This document shows positions 41,285 through 56,200 of a DNA stretch of 64,000 nucleotides, in pieces. Within the stretch, counting starts at the first letter, position 1; the number at the start of each line of letters is the position of its first letter. Origin of the DNA: Nemertoderma westbladi (taxonomy: Eukaryota; Xenacoelomorpha; Nemertodermatida; Nemertodermatidae). A program made the translations under genes and the position numbers. Under the pieces are notes generated by a model. It saw only the letters and a list, made by a program, of their open reading frames with translations. It made no database searches and was not told where the DNA came from. Location of the stretch: the NCBI GenBank assembly GCA_032718475.1, contig JAUCBJ010006444.1:38886-102885 (forward strand). The letters are read 5' to 3'.

Positions 41285-44200
41285 GTTCTTTGTCAGTACC
41301 CCCTTCCATATCAGTACATGAGTAGTACCCGTGGAGGTTCGTTGTCAGTGCCCCCTTCCATATCAGTACATGAGTAGTACCAGTGGAGGTTCGTTGTCAG
41401 TGCCCCCTTTCCTATCAGTACATGAGTAGTACCAGTGGAGGTTCGTTGTCAGTGCCCCCTCCCCTATCAGTACATGAGTACCAGTGGAGGTTCGTTGTCA
41501 GTGCCCCCTCCCCTATCCGTACATGCGTACCAGTGGAGGTTCATTTGTCAGTGCCCCCTTTCCTATCAGTACATGAGTACCAGTGGAGGTTCTTTGTCAG
41601 TGCCCCCTCCCCTATCAGTACATGAGTAGTACCAGTGGAGGTTCGTTGTCAGTGCCCCCTCCCCTATCAGTACATGGAGTAGTACCAGTGGAGGTTCGTT
41701 GTCAGTGCCCCCTCCCCTATCAGTACATGAGTAGTACCAGTGGAGGTTCGTTGTCAGTGCCCCCTCCCCTATCAGTACATGAGTAGTACCAGTGGAGGTT
41801 CGTTGTCAGTGCCCCCTCCCCTATCAGTACATGAGTACCAGTGGAGGTTCTTTGTCAGTACCCCCTTCCCTATCAGTACATGAGTAGTACCAGTGGAGGT
41901 TCGTTGTCAGTGCCCCCTCCCCTATCAGTACATGAGTACCAGTGGAGGTTCGTTGTCAGTGCCCCCTCCCCTATCCGTACATGAGTACCAGTGGAGGTTC
42001 ATTTGTCAGTGCCCCCTTTCCTATCAGTACATGAGTACCAGTGGAGGTTCTTTGCCAGTGCCCCCTCCCCTATCAGTACATGATTAGTACCAGTGGAGGT
42101 TCGTTGTCAGTGCCCCCTCCCCTATCAGTACATGAGTAGTACCAGTGGGGGTTCGTTGTCAGTGCCCCCTCCCCTATCAGTACATGAGTAGTACCAGTGG
42201 AGGTTCGTTGTCAGTGCCCCCTCCCCTATCAGTACATGAGTAGTACCAGTGGAGGTTCGTTGTCAGTGCCCCCTCCCCTATCAGTACATGAGTACCAGTG
42301 GAGGTTCTTTGTCAGTACCCCCTTCCCTATCAGTACATGAGTAGTACCAGTGGAGGTTCGTTGTCAGTGCCCCCTCCCCTATCAGTACATGAGTAGTACC
42401 AGTGGAGGTTCGTTGTCAGTGCCCCCTCCCCTATCAGTACATGAGTAGTACCAGTGGTGGTTCGTTGTCAGTGCCCCCTCCCCTATCAGTACATGAGTAG
42501 TACCAGTGGAGGTTCGTTGTCAGTGCCCCCTCCCCTATCAGTACATGAGTACCAGTGGAGGTTCTTTGTCAGTACCCCCTTCCCTATCAGTACATGAGTA
42601 GTACCAGTGGAGGTTCGTTGTCAGTGCCCCCTCCCCTATCAGTACATGAGTAGTACCAGTGGAGGTTCGTTGTCAGTGCCCCCTCCCCTATCAGTACATG
42701 AGTAGTACCAGTGGAGCTTCGTTGTCAGTGCCCCCTCCCCTATCAGTACATGAGTAGTACCAGTGGAGGTTCGTTGTCAGTGCCCCCTCCCCTATCAGTA
42801 CATGAGTACCAGTGGCGGTTCTTTGTCAGTACCCCCTTCCCTATCAGTACATGAGTAGTACCAGTGGAGGTTCGTTGTCAGTGCCCCCTCCCCTATCAGT
42901 ACATGAGTAGTACCAGTGGAGGTTCGTTGTCAGTGCCCCCTCCCCTATCAGTACATGAGTAGTACCAGTGGAGGTTCGTTGTCAGTGCCCCCTCCCCTAT
43001 CATAACATGAGTAGTACCAGTGGAGGTTCGTTGTCAGTGCCCCCTCCCCTATCAGTACATGAGTAGTACCAGTGGAGGTTCGTTGTCAGTTCCCCCTCCC
43101 CTATCAGTACATGAGTACCAGTGGAGGTTCGTTGGCAGTGCCCCCTTCCATATCAGTACATGAGTACCAGTGGAGGTTCGTTGTCAGTGCCCCCTCCCCT
43201 ATCAGTACATGAGTAGTACCAGTGGAGGTTCGTTGTCAGTGCCCCCTTCCATATCACTACATGAGTAGTACCAGTGGAGGTTCGTTGTCAGTGCCCCCTT
43301 TCCTATCAGTACATGAGTACCAGTGGAGGTTCGTTGTCAGTGCCCCCTCCCCTATCAGTACATCAGTAGTACCAGTGGAGGTTCGTTGTCAGTGCCCCCT
43401 CCCCTATCAGTACATGAGTAGTACCAGTGGAGGTTCGTTGTCAGTGCCCCCTCCCCTATCAGTACATGAGTAGTACCCGTGGAGGTTCGTTGTCAGTGCC
43501 CCCTCCCCTATCAGTACATGAGTAGTTCCAGTGGAGGTTCGTTGTCAGTGCCCCCTCCCCTATCAGTACATGAGTAGTACCAGTGGAGGTTCGTTGTCAG
43601 TGCCCTCTCCCCTATCCGTACATGAGTACCAGTGGAGGTTCGTTGTCAGTGCCCCCTCCCCTATCAGTACATGAGTAGTACCCGTCCAGGTTCGTTCTCA
43701 GTGCCCCCTCCCCTATAAGTACATGAGTAGTACCCGTGGAGGTTCGTTGTCAGTGCCCCCTCCCCTATCAGTACATTAGTAGTACCATTGGAGGTTCGTT
43801 GTCAGTGCCCCCTCCCCTATCCGTACATGAGTACCAGTGGAGGTTCGTTGTCAGTGCCCCCTCCCCTATCAGTACATGAGTAGTACCCGTCCAGGTTCGT
43901 TCTCAGTGCCCCCTCCCCTATAAGTACATGAGTAGTACCCGTGGAGGTTCGTTGTCAGTGCCCCCTCCCCTATCAGTACATGAGTAGTACCCGTTAAGGT
44001 TCGTTGTCAGTGCCCTCTCCCCTATCAGTACATGAGTAGTACCAGTGGAGGTTCGTTGTCAGTGCCCCCTCCCCTATCAGTACATGAGTAGTACCAGTGG
44101 AGGTTCGTTGTCAGTGCTCCCTCCCCTATCAGTACATGAGTAGTACCAGTGGAGGTTCGTTGTCAGTGCCCCCTCCCCTATCAGTACATGAGTAGTACCA

Positions 44201-47200
44201 GTGGAGGTTCGTTGTCAGTGCCCCCTCCCCTATCAGTACATGAGTAGTACCAGTGGAGGTTCGTTGTCAGTGCCCCCTCCCCTATCAGTACATGAGTAGT
44301 ACCAGTGGAGGTTCGTTGTCAGTGCCCCCTCCCCTATCAGTACATGAGTAGTACCAGTGGAGGTTCGTTGTCAGTACCCCCTTCCATATCAGTACATGAG
44401 TAGTACCAGTGGAGGTTCGTTGTCAGTGCCCCCTCCTCCCCTATCAGTACATGAGTAGTACCAGTGGAGGTTCGTTGTCAGTACCCCCTTCCATATCAGT
44501 ACATGAGTAGTACCAGTGGAGGTTCGTTGTCAGTGCCCCCTCCCCTATCAGTACATGAGTAGTACCAGTGGAGGTTCGTTGTCAGTGTCCCCTCCCCTAT
44601 CAGTACATGAGTAGTACCAGTGGAGGTTCGTTGTCAGTGCCCCCTCCCCTATCAGTACCTGAGTAGTACCAGTGGAGGTTCGTTGTCAGTGCCCCCTCCC
44701 CTATCAGTACATGAGTAGTACCAGTGGAGGTTCGTTGTCAGTGCCCTCTCCCCTATCAGTACATGAGTAGTACCAATGGAGGTTCGTTGTCAGTGCCCTC
44801 TCCCCTATCAGTACATGAGTAGTACCAGTGGAGGTTCGTTGTCAGTGCCCTCTCCCCTATCAGTACATGAGTAGTACCAGTGGAGGTTCGTTGTCAGTGC
44901 CCCCTCCCCTATCAGTACATGAGTAGTACCCGTGGAGGTTCGTTGTCAGTGCCCCCTCCCCTATCCGTACATGAGTACCAGTGGAGGTTCGTTGTCAGTG
45001 CCCTCTCCCCTATCAGTACATGAGTAGTACCAGTGGAGGTTCGTTGTCAGTGCCCCCTCCCCTATCAGTACATGAGTAGTACCCGTGGAGGTTCGTTGTC
45101 AGTGCCCCCTCCCCTATCAGTACATGAGTACCAGTGGAGGTTCTTTCTCAGTACCCCCTTCCCTATCAGTACATGATTAGTACCAGTGGAGGTTCGTTGT
45201 CAGTGCCCCCTTCCCTATCAGTACATGAGTAGTACCAGTGGAGGTTCGTTGTCAGTGCCCCCTCCCCTATCAGTACATGAGTAGTACCAGTGGAGGTTCG
45301 TTGTCAGTGCCCCCTCCCCTATCAGTACATGAGTAGTACCAGTGGAGGTTCGTTGTCAGTGCCCCCTCCCCTATCAGTACATGAGTAGTACCCGTGGAGG
45401 TTCGTTGTCAGTGCCCCCTCCCCTATCAGTACATGAGTAGTACCAGTGGAGGTTCGTTGTCAGTGCCCCCTCCCCTATCAGTACATGAGTAGTACCAGTG
45501 GAGGTTCGTTGTCAGTGCCCTCTCCCCTATCCGTACATGAGTACCAGTGGAGGTTCGTTGTCAGTGCCCCCTCCCCTATCAGTACATGAGTAGTACCCGT
45601 GGAGGTTCGTTGTCAGTGCCCCCTCCCCTATAGTACATACTAGTACCATTGGAGGTTCGTTGTCAGTGCCCCCTCCCCTATCCGTACATGAGTACCAGTG
45701 GAGGTTCGTTGTCAGTGCCCCCTCCCCTATCAGTACATGAGTAGTACCCGTGGAGGTTCGTTGTCAGTGCCCCCTCCCCTATCAGTACATGAGTAGTACC
45801 CGTGGAGGTTCGTTGTCAGTGCCCCCTCCCCTATCAGTACATGAGTAGTACCCGTGGAGGTTCGTTGTCAGTGCCCCCTCCCCTATCCGTACATGAGTAC
45901 CAGTGGAGGTTCGTTGTCAGTGCCCCCTCCCCTATCAGTACATGAGTAGTACCAGTGGAGGTTCGTTGTCAGTGCCCCCTCCCCTATCAGTACATGAGTA
46001 GTACCAGTGGAGGTTCGTTGTCAGTGCCCCCTTCCCTATCAGTACATGATAGTACCAGTGGAGGTTCGTTGTCAGTGCCCCCTTCCCTATCAGTACATGA
46101 GTAGTACCAGTGGAGGTTCGTTGTCAGTGCCCCCTCCCCTATCAGTACATGAGTAGTACCAGTGGAGGTTCGTTGTCAGTGCCCCCTCCCCTATCAGTAC
46201 ATGAGTAGTACCAGTGGAGGTTCGTTGTCAGTGCCCCCTCCCCTATCAGTACATGAGTAGTACCCGTGGAGGTTCGTTGTCAGTGCCCCCTCCCCTATCA
46301 GTACATGAGTAGTACCAGTGGAGGTTCGTTGTCAGTGCCCCCTCCCCTATCAGTACATGAGTAGTACCAGTGGAGGTTCGTTGTCAGTGCCCTCTCCCCT
46401 ATCCGTACATGAGTACCAGTGGAGGTTCGTTGTCAGTGCCCCCTCCCCTATCAGTACATGAGTAGTACCCGTCCAGGTTCGTTGTCAGTGCCCCCTCCCC
46501 TATCAGTACATTAGTAGTACCATTGGAGGTTCGTTGTCAGTGCCCCCTCCCCTATCCGTACATGAGTACCAGTGGAGGTTCGTTGTCAGTGCCCCCTCCC
46601 CTATCAGTACATGAGTAGTACCCGTCCAGGTTCGTTCTCAGTGCCCCCTCCCCTATAAGTACATGAGTAGTACCCGTGGAGGTTCGTTGTCAGTGCCCCC
46701 TCCCCTATCAGTACATGAGTAGTACCCGTTGAGGTTCGTTGTCAGTGCCCTCTCCCCTATCAGTACATGAGTAGTACCAGTGGAGGTTCGTTGTCAGTGC
46801 CCCCTCCCCTATCAGTACATGAGTAGTACCAGTGGAGGTTCGTTGTCAGTGCCCCCTCCCCTATCAGTACATGAGTAGTACCAGTGGAGGTTCGTTGTCA
46901 GTGCCCCCTTCCCTATCAGTACATGAGTAGTACCAGTGGAGGTTCGTTGTCAGTGCCCCCTCCCCTATCAGTACATGAGTAGTACCAGTGGAGGTTCGTT
47001 GTCAGTGCCCCCTCCCCTATCAGTACATGAGTAGTACCAGTGGAGGTTCGTTGTCAGTGCCCCCTCCCCTATCAGTACATGAGTAGTACCAGTGGAGGTT
47101 CGTTGTCAGTGCCCCCTCCCCTATCAGTACATGAGTAGTACCAGTGGAGGTTCGTTGTCAGTGCCCCCTCCCCTATCAGTACATGAGTAGTACCAGTGGA

Positions 47201-50200
47201 GGTTCGTTGTCAGTGCCCCCTCCCCTATCAGTACATGAGTAGTACCAGTGGAGGTTCGTTGTCAGTACCCCCTTCCATATCAGTACATGAGTAGTACCAG
47301 TGGAGGTTCGTTGTCAGTGCCCCCTCCCCTATCAGTACATGAGTAGTACCAGTGGAGGTTCGTTGTCAGTACCCCCTTCCATATCAGTACATGAGTAGTA
47401 CCAGTGGAGGTTCGTTGTCAGTGCCCCCTCCCCTATCAGTACATGAGTAGTACCAGTGGAGGTTCGTTGTCAGTGTCCCCTCCCCTATCAGTACATGAGT
47501 AGTACCAGTGGAGGTTCGTTGTCAGTGCCCCCTCCCCTATCAGTACCTGAGTAGTACCAGTGGAGGTTCGTTGTCAGTGCCCCCTCCCCTATCAGTACAT
47601 GAGTAGTACCAGTGGAGGTTCGTTGTCAGTGCCCTCTCCCCTATCAGTACATGAGTAGTACCAATGGAGGTTCGTTGTCAGTGCCCTCTCCCCTATCAGT
47701 ACATGAGTAGTACCAGTGGAGGTTCGTTGTCAGTGCCCTCTCCCCTATCAGTACATGAGTAGTACCAGTGGAGGTTCGTTGTCAGTGCCCCCTCCCCTAT
47801 CAGTACATGAGTAGTACCCGTGGAGGTTCGTTGTCAGTGCCCCCTCCCCTATCCGTACATGAGTACCAGTGGAGGTTCGTTGTCAGTGCCCTCTCCCCTA
47901 TCAGTACATGAGTAGTACCAGTGGAGGTTCGTTGTCAGTGCCCCCTCCCCTATCAGTACATGAGTAGTACCCGTGGAGGTTCGTTGTCAGTGCCCCCTCC
48001 CCTATCAGTACATGAGTACCAGTGGAGGTTCTTTGTCAGTACCCCCTTCCCTATCAGTACATGATTAGTACCAGTGGAGGTTCGTTGTCAGTGCCCCCTC
48101 CCCTATCAGTACATGAGTAGTACCAGTGGAGGTTCGTTGTCAGTGCCCCCTCCCCTATCAGTACATGAGTAGTACCCGTTGAGGTTCGTTGTCAGTGTCC
48201 CCTCCCCTATCAGTACATGAGTAGTACCAGTGGAGGTTCGTTGTCAGTGCCCCCTCCCCTATCAGTACATGAGTAGTACCCGTTGAGGTTCGTTGTCAGT
48301 GTCCCCTCCCCTATCAGTACATGAGTAGTACTAGTGGAGGTTCGTTGTCAGTGCCCTCTCCCCTATCCGTACATGAGTACCACTGGAGGTTCGTTGTCAG
48401 TGCCCCCTCCCCTATCAGTACATGAGTAGTACCAGTGGAGGTTCGTTGTCAGTGCCCCCTCCCCTATCAGTACATGAGTAGTACCAGTGGAGGTTCGTTG
48501 TCAGTGTCCCCTCCCCTATCCGTACATGAGTACCAGTGGAGGTTCGTTGTCAGTGCCCTCTCCCCTATCAGTACATGAGTAGTACCCGTTGAGGTTCGTT
48601 GTCAGTGCCCCCTCCCCTATCAGTACATGAGTAGTACCCGTTGAGGTTCGTTGTCAGTGTCCCCTCCCCTATCAATACATGAGTAGTACCAGTGGAGGTT
48701 CGTTGTCAGTGTCCCCTCCCCTATCAGTACATGAGTAGTACCCGTTGAGGTTCGTTGTCAGTGTCCCCTCCCCTATCAGTACATGAGTAGTACTAGTGGA
48801 GGTTCGTTGTCAGTGCCCTCTCCCCTATCAGTACATGAGTAGTACCCGTTGAGGTTCGTTGTCAGTGCCCCCTCCCCTATCCGTACATGAGTAGTACCAG
48901 TGGAGGTTCGTTGTCAGTGCCCTCTCCCCTATCCGTACATGAGTACCACTGGAGGTTCGTTGTCAGTGCCCCCTCCCCTATCAGTACATGAGTAGTACCA
49001 GTGGAGGTTCGTTGTCAGTGTCCCCTCCCCTATCAGTACATGAGTAGTACTAGTGGAGGTTCGTTGTCAGTGCCCCCTCCCCTATCAGTACATGAGTAGT
49101 ACCAGTGGAGGTTCGTTGTCAGTGCCCTCTCCCCTATCAGTACATGAGTAGTACCAGTGGAGGTTCGTTGTCAGTGCCCCCTCCCCTATCAGTACATGAG
49201 TAGTACCAGTGGAGGTTCGTTGTCAGTGTCCTCTCCCCTATCAGTACATGAGTAGTACCAGTGGAGGTTCGTTGTCAGTGCCCCCTCCCCTATCAGTACA
49301 TGAGTAGTACCAGTGGAGGTTCGTTGGCAGTGCCCCCTTCCATATCAGTACATGAGTACCAGTGGAGGTTCGTTGTCAGTGCCCCCTCCCCTATCAGTAC
49401 ATGAGTAGTACCCGTTGAGGTTCGTTGTCAGTGTCCTCTCCCCTATCAGTACATGAGTAGTACCAGTGGAGGTTCGTTGTCAGTGCCCCCTCCCCTATCA
49501 GTACATGAGTAGTACCCGTTGAGGTTCGTTGTCAGTGCCCCCTCCCCTATCAGTACATGAGTAGTACCAGTGGAGGTTCGTTGTCAGTGCCCCCTCCCCT
49601 ATCAGTACATGAGTAGTACCCGTTGAGGTTCGTTGTCAGTGTCCCCTCCCCTTTCAGTACATGAGTAGTACCAGTGGAGGTTCGTTGTCAGTGCCCTCTC
49701 CCCTATCCGTACATGAGTACCACTGGAGGTTTGTTGTCAGTGTCCCCTCCCCTTTCAGTACATGAGTAGTACCAGTGGAGGTTCGTTGTCAGTGCCCTCT
49801 CCCCTATCCGTACATGAGTACCACTGGAGGTTTGTTGTCAGTGTCCCCTCCCCTTTCAGTACATGAGTAGTACCAGTGGAGGTTCGTTGTCAGTGCCCTC
49901 TCCCCTATCCGTACATGAGTACCACTGGAGGTTTGTTGTCAGTGCCCCCTCCCCTATCAGTACATGAGTAGTACCAGTGGAGGTTCGTTGTCAGTGCCCC
50001 CTCCCCTATCACTACATGAGTAGTACCAATGGAGGTTCGTTGTCAGTGCCCCCTCCCCTATCAGTACATGAGTAGTACCAGTGGAGGTTCGTTGTCAGTG
50101 CCCTCTCCCCTATCCGTACATGAGTACCAGTGGAGGTTCGTTGTCAGTACCCCCTCCCCTATCAGTACATGAGTAGTACCCGTGGAGGTTCGTTATCATT

Positions 50201-53200
50201 GCCCCCTCCCCTATCAGTACATGAGTAGTACCCGTGGAGGTTCGTTGTCAGTGCCCCCTCCCCTATCAGTACATGAGTACCAGTGGAGGTTCGTTGTCAG
50301 TGCCCCCTTCCCTATCAGTACATGAGTAGTACCCGTGGAGGTTCGTTGTCAGTGCCCCCTCCCCTATCAGTACATGAGTACCAGTGGAGGTTCGTTGTCA
50401 GTGCCCCCTCCCCTATCAGTACATGAGTACCAGTGGAGGTTCGTTGTCAGTGCCCCCTTCCCTATCAGTACATGAGTAGTACCCGTGGAGGTTCGTTGTC
50501 AGTGACCCCTCCCCTATCAGTACATGAGTAGTACCAGTGGAGGTTCGTTGTCAGTGCCCCCTTCCCTATCAGTACATGAGTAGTACCCGTGGAGGTTCGT
50601 TGTCAGTGCCCCCTCCCCTATCAGTACATGAGTAGTACCCGTGGAGGTTCGTTGTCAGTGCCCCCTTCCCTATCAGTACATGAGTAGTACCAGTGGAGGT
50701 TCGTTGTCAGTGCCCCCTCCCCTATCCGTACATGAGTAGTACCCGTGGAGGTTCGTTGTCAGTGCCCCCTTCCCTATCCGTACATGAGTACCATTGGAGG
50801 TTCGTTGTCAGTGCCCCCTTCCCTATCAGTACATGAGTAGTACCAGTGGAGGTTCGTTGTCAGTGCCCCCTCCCCTATCCGTACATGAGTAGTACCCGTG
50901 GAGGTTCGTTGTCAGTGCCCCCTTCCCTATCCGTACATGAGTACCATTGGAGGTTCGTTGTCACTGCCCCCTTCCCTATCAGTACATGAGTAGTACCATT
51001 GGAGGTTCGTTGTCAGTGCCCCCTTCCCTATCAGTACATGAGTAGTACCAGTGGAGGTTCGTTGTCAGTGCCCCCTTCCCTATCCGTACATGAGTACCAT
51101 TGGAGGTTCGTTGTCAGTGCCCCCTTCCCTATCAGTACATGAGTAGTACCCGTCCAGGTTCGTTGTCAGTGCCCCCTCCCCTATCAGTACATGAGTAGTA
51201 CCCGTGGAGGTCCGTTGTCAGTGCCCCCTTCCCTATCAGTACATGAGTAGTACCAGTGGAGGTTCGTTGTCAGTGCCCCCTCCCCTATCCGTACATGAGT
51301 ACCAGTGGAGGTTCGTTGTCAGTGCCCCCTCCCCTATCAGTACATGAGTAGTACCCGTGGAGGTTCGTTGTCAGTGCCCCCTCCCCTATCAGTACATGAG
51401 TAGTACCATTGGAGGTTCGTTGTCAGTGCCCCCTTCCCTATCAGTACATGAGTAGTACCCGTGGAGGTTCGTTGTCAGTGCCCCCTTCCCTATCAGTACA
51501 TGAGTAGTACCAGTGGAGGTTCTTTGTCAGTGCCCCCTCCCCTATCAGTACATGAGTAGTACCAGTGGAGGTTCGTTGTCAGTGCCCCCTTCCCTATCAG
51601 TACATGAGTAGTACCCGTGGAGGTTCGTTGTCAGTGCCCCCTCCCCTTTCAGTACATGAGTACCAGTGGAGGTTCGTTGTCAGTGCCCCCTCCCCTATCA
51701 GTACATGAGTACCAGTGGAGGTTCGTTGTCAGTGCCCCCTTCCCTATCTGTACATGAGTACTACCAGTGGAGGTTCGTTGTCAGTGCCCCCTCCCCTATC
51801 AGTACATGAGTAGTACCAGTGGGGGTTCGTTGTCAGTGCCCCCTCCCCTATCCGTACATGAGTAGTACCAGTGGAGGTTCGTTGTCAGTGCCCCCCTCCC
51901 CTATCAGTACATGAGTAGTACCAGTGGAGGTTCGTTGTCAGTGCCCCCTCCCCTATCAGTACATGAGTACCAGTGGAGGTTCGTTGTCAGTGCCCCCTTC
52001 CCTATCCGTACATGAGTAGTACCAGTGGAGGTTCGTTGTCAGTGCCCCCTCCCCTATCAGTACATGAGTAGTACCAGTGGAGGTTCGTTGTCAGTGCCCC
52101 CTCCCCTATCCGTACATGAGTACCAGTGGAGGTTCGTTGTCAGTGCCCCCTCCCCTATCAGTACATGAGTAGTACCCGTGGAGGTTCGTTGTCAGTGCCC
52201 CCTCCCCTATCAGTACATGAGTAGTACCCGTTGAGGTTCGTTGTCAGTGTCCCCTCCCCTATCAATACATGAGTAGTACCAGTGGAGGTTCGTTGTCAGT
52301 GTCCCCTCCCCTATCAGTACATGAGTAGTACCCGTTGAGGTTCGTTGTCAGTGTCCCCTCCCCTATCAGTACATGAGTAGTACTAGTGGAGGTTCGTTGT
52401 CAGTGCCCTCTCCCCTATCAGTACATGAGTAGTACCCGTTGAGGTTCGTTGTCAGTGCCCCCTCCCCTATCCGTACATGAGTAGTACCAGTGGAGGTTCG
52501 TTGTCAGTGCCCTCTCCCCTATCCGTACATGAGTACCACTGGAGGTTCGTTGTCAGTGCCCCCTCCCCTATCAGTACATGAGTAGTACCAGTGGAGGTTC
52601 GTTGTCAGTGCCCCCTCCCCTATCAGTACATGAGTAGTACCAGTGGAGGTTCGTTGTCAGTGCCCTCTCCCCTATCCGTACATGAGTACCAGTGGAGGTT
52701 CGTTGTCAGTGCCCCCTCCCCTATCAGTACATGAGTAGTACCAGTGGAGGTTCGTTGTCAGTGTCCTCTCCCCTATCAGTACATGAGTAGTACCAGTGGA
52801 GGTTCGTTGTCAGTGCCCCCTCCCCTATCAGTACATGAGTAGTACCAGTGGAGGTTCGTTGGCAGTGCCCCCTTCCATATCAGTACATGAGTACCAGTGG
52901 AGGTTCGTTGTCAGTGCCCCCTCCCCTATCAGTACATGAGTAGTACCCGTTGAGGTTCGTTGTCAGTGTCCTCTCCCCTATCAGTACATGAGTAGTACCA
53001 GTGGAGGTTCGTTGTCAGTGCCCCCTCCCCTATCAGTACATGAGTAGTACCCGTTGAGGTTCGTTGTCAGTGCCCCCTCCCCTATCAGTACATGAGTAGT
53101 ACCAGTGGAGGTTCGTTGTCAGTGCCCCCTCCCCTATCAGTACATGAGTAGTACCCGTTGAGGTTCGTTGTCAGTGTCCCCTCCCCTTTCAGTACATGAG

Positions 53201-56200
53201 TAGTACCAGTGGAGGTTCGTTGTCAGTGCCCTCTCCCCTATCCGTACATGAGTACCACTGGAGGTTTGTTGTCAGTGTCCCCTCCCCTTTCAGTACATGA
53301 GTAGTACCAGTGGAGGTTCGTTGTCAGTGCCCTCTCCCCTATCCGTACATGAGTACCACTGGAGGTTTGTTGTCAGTGTCCCCTCCCCTTTCAGTACATG
53401 AGTAGTACCAGTGGAGGTTCGTTGTCAGTGCCCTCTCCCCTATCCGTACATGAGTACCACTGGAGGTTTGTTGTCAGTGCCCCCTCCCCTATCAGTACAT
53501 GAGTAGTACCAGTGGAGGTTCGTTGTCAGTGCCCCCTCCCCTATCACTACATGAGTAGTACCAATGGAGGTTCGTTGTCAGTGCCCCCTCCCCTATCAGT
53601 ACATGAGTAGTACCAGTGGAGGTTCGTTGTCAGTGCCCTCTCCCCTATCCGTACATGAGTACCAGTGGAGGTTCGTTGTCAGTACCCCCTCCCCTATCAG
53701 TACATGAGTAGTACCCGTGGAGGTTCGTTATCATTGCCCCCTCCCCTATCAGTACATGAGTAGTACCCGTGGAGGTTCGTTGTCAGTGCCCCCTCCCCTA
53801 TCAGTACATGAGTACCAGTGGAGGTTCGTTGTCAGTGCCCCCTTCCCTATCAGTACATGAGTAGTACCCGTGGAGGTTCGTTGTCAGTGCCCCCTCCCCT
53901 ATCAGTACATGAGTACCAGTGGAGGTTCGTTGTCAGTGCCCCCTCCCCTATCAGTACATGAGTACCAGTGGAGGTTCGTTGTCAGTGCCCCCTTCCCTAT
54001 CAGTACATGAGTAGTACCCGTGGAGGTTCGTTGTCAGTGACCCCTCCCCTATCAGTACATGAGTAGTACCAGTGGAGGTTCGTTGTCAGTGCCCCCTTCC
54101 CTATCAGTACATGAGTAGTACCCGTGGAGGTTCGTTGTCAGTGCCCCCTCCCCTATCAGTACATGAGTAGTACCCGTGGAGGTTCGTTGTCAGTGCCCCC
54201 TTCCCTATCAGTACATGAGTAGTACCAGTGGAGGTTCGTTGTCAGTGCCCCCTCCCCTATCCGTACATGAGTAGTACCCGTGGAGGTTCGTTGTCAGTGC
54301 CCCCTTCCCTATCCGTACATGAGTACCATTGGAGGTTCGTTGTCAGTGCCCCCTTCCCTATCAGTACATGAGTAGTACCAGTGGAGGTTCGTTGTCAGTG
54401 CCCCCTCCCCTATCCGTACATGAGTAGTACCCGTGGAGGTTCGTTGTCAGTGCCCCCTTCCCTATCCGTACATGAGTACCATTGGAGGTTCGTTGTCACT
54501 GCCCCCTTCCCTATCAGTACATGAGTAGTACCATTGGAGGTTCGTTGTCAGTGCCCCCTTCCCTATCAGTACATGAGTAGTACCAGTGGAGGTTCGTTGT
54601 CAGTGCCCCCTTCCCTATCCGTACATGAGTACCATTGGAGGTTCGTTGTCAGTGCCCCCTTCCCTATCAGTACATGAGTAGTACCCGTCCAGGTTCGTTG
54701 TCAGTGCCCCCTCCCCTATCAGTACATGAGTAGTACCCGTGGAGGTCCGTTGTCAGTGCCCCCTTCCCTATCAGTACATGAGTAGTACCAGTGGAGGTTC
54801 GTTGTCAGTGCCCCCTCCCCTATCCGTACATGAGTACCAGTGGAGGTTCGTTGTCAGTGCCCCCTCCCCTATCAGTACATGAGTAGTACCCGTGGAGGTT
54901 CGTTGTCAGTGCCCCCTCCCCTATCAGTACATGAGTAGTACCATTGGAGGTTCGTTGTCAGTGCCCCCTTCCCTATCAGTACATGAGTAGTACCCGTGGA
55001 GGTTCGTTGTCAGTGCCCCCTTCCCTATCAGTACATGAGTAGTACCAGTGGAGGTTCTTTGTCAGTGCCCCCTCCCCTATCAGTACATGAGTAGTACCAG
55101 TGGAGGTTCGTTGTCAGTGCCCCCTTCCCTATCAGTACATGAGTAGTACCCGTGGAGGTTCGTTGTCAGTGCCCCCTCCCCTTTCAGTACATGAGTACCA
55201 GTGGAGGTTCGTTGTCAGTGCCCCCTCCCCTATCAGTACATGAGTACCAGTGGAGGTTCGTTGTCAGTGCCCCCTTCCCTATCTGTACATGAGTACTACC
55301 AGTGGAGGTTCGTTGTCAGTGCCCCCTCCCCTATCAGTACATGAGTAGTACCAGTGGGGGTTCGTTGTCAGTGCCCCCTCCCCTATCCGTACATGAGTAG
55401 TACCAGTGGAGGTTCGTTGTCAGTGCCCCCCTCCCCTATCAGTACATGAGTAGTACCAGTGGAGGTTCGTTGTCAGTGCCCCCTCCCCTATCAGTACATG
55501 AGTACCAGTGGAGGTTCGTTGTCAGTGCCCCCTTCCCTATCCGTACATGAGTAGTACCAGTGGAGGTTCGTTGTCAGTGCCCCCTCCCCTATCCGTACAT
55601 GAGTAGTACCAGTGGAGGTTCGTTGTCAGTGCCCCCTCCCCTATCAGTACATGAGTACCAGTGGAGGTTCGTTGTCAGTGCCCCCTTCCCTATCAGTACA
55701 TGAGTACTACCAGTGGAGGTTCGTTGTCAGTGCCCCCTCCCCTATCAGTACATGAGTAGTACCAGTGGAGGTTCGTTGTCAGTGCCCCCTCCCCTATCCG
55801 TACATGAGTAGTACCAGTGGAGGTTCGTTGTCAGTGCCCCCCTCCCCTATCCGTACATGAGTAGTACCAGTGGAGGTTCGTTGTCAGTGCCCCCTCCCCT
55901 ATCAGTACATGAGTACCAGTGGAGGTTCGTTGTCAGTGCCCCCTTCCCTATCTGTACATGAGTACTACCAGTGGAGGTTCGTTGTCAGTGCCCCCTCCCC
56001 TATCAGTACATGAGTAGTACCAGTGGAGGTTCGTTGTCAGTGCCCCCTCCCCTATCAGTACATGAGTAGTACCAGTGGAGGTTCGTTGTCAGTGCCCCCT
56101 TCCCTATCAGTACATGAGTAGTACCAGTGGAGGTTCGTTGTCAGTGCCCCCTCCCCTATCAGTACATGAGTAGTACCAGTGGAGGTTCGTTGTCAGTGCC

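Noticed and set aside
41383-43473. Several 64-83 codon frames
   Set aside because: Translation of the 52-bp minisatellite; frames break whenever a 49-bp unit or indel occurs.
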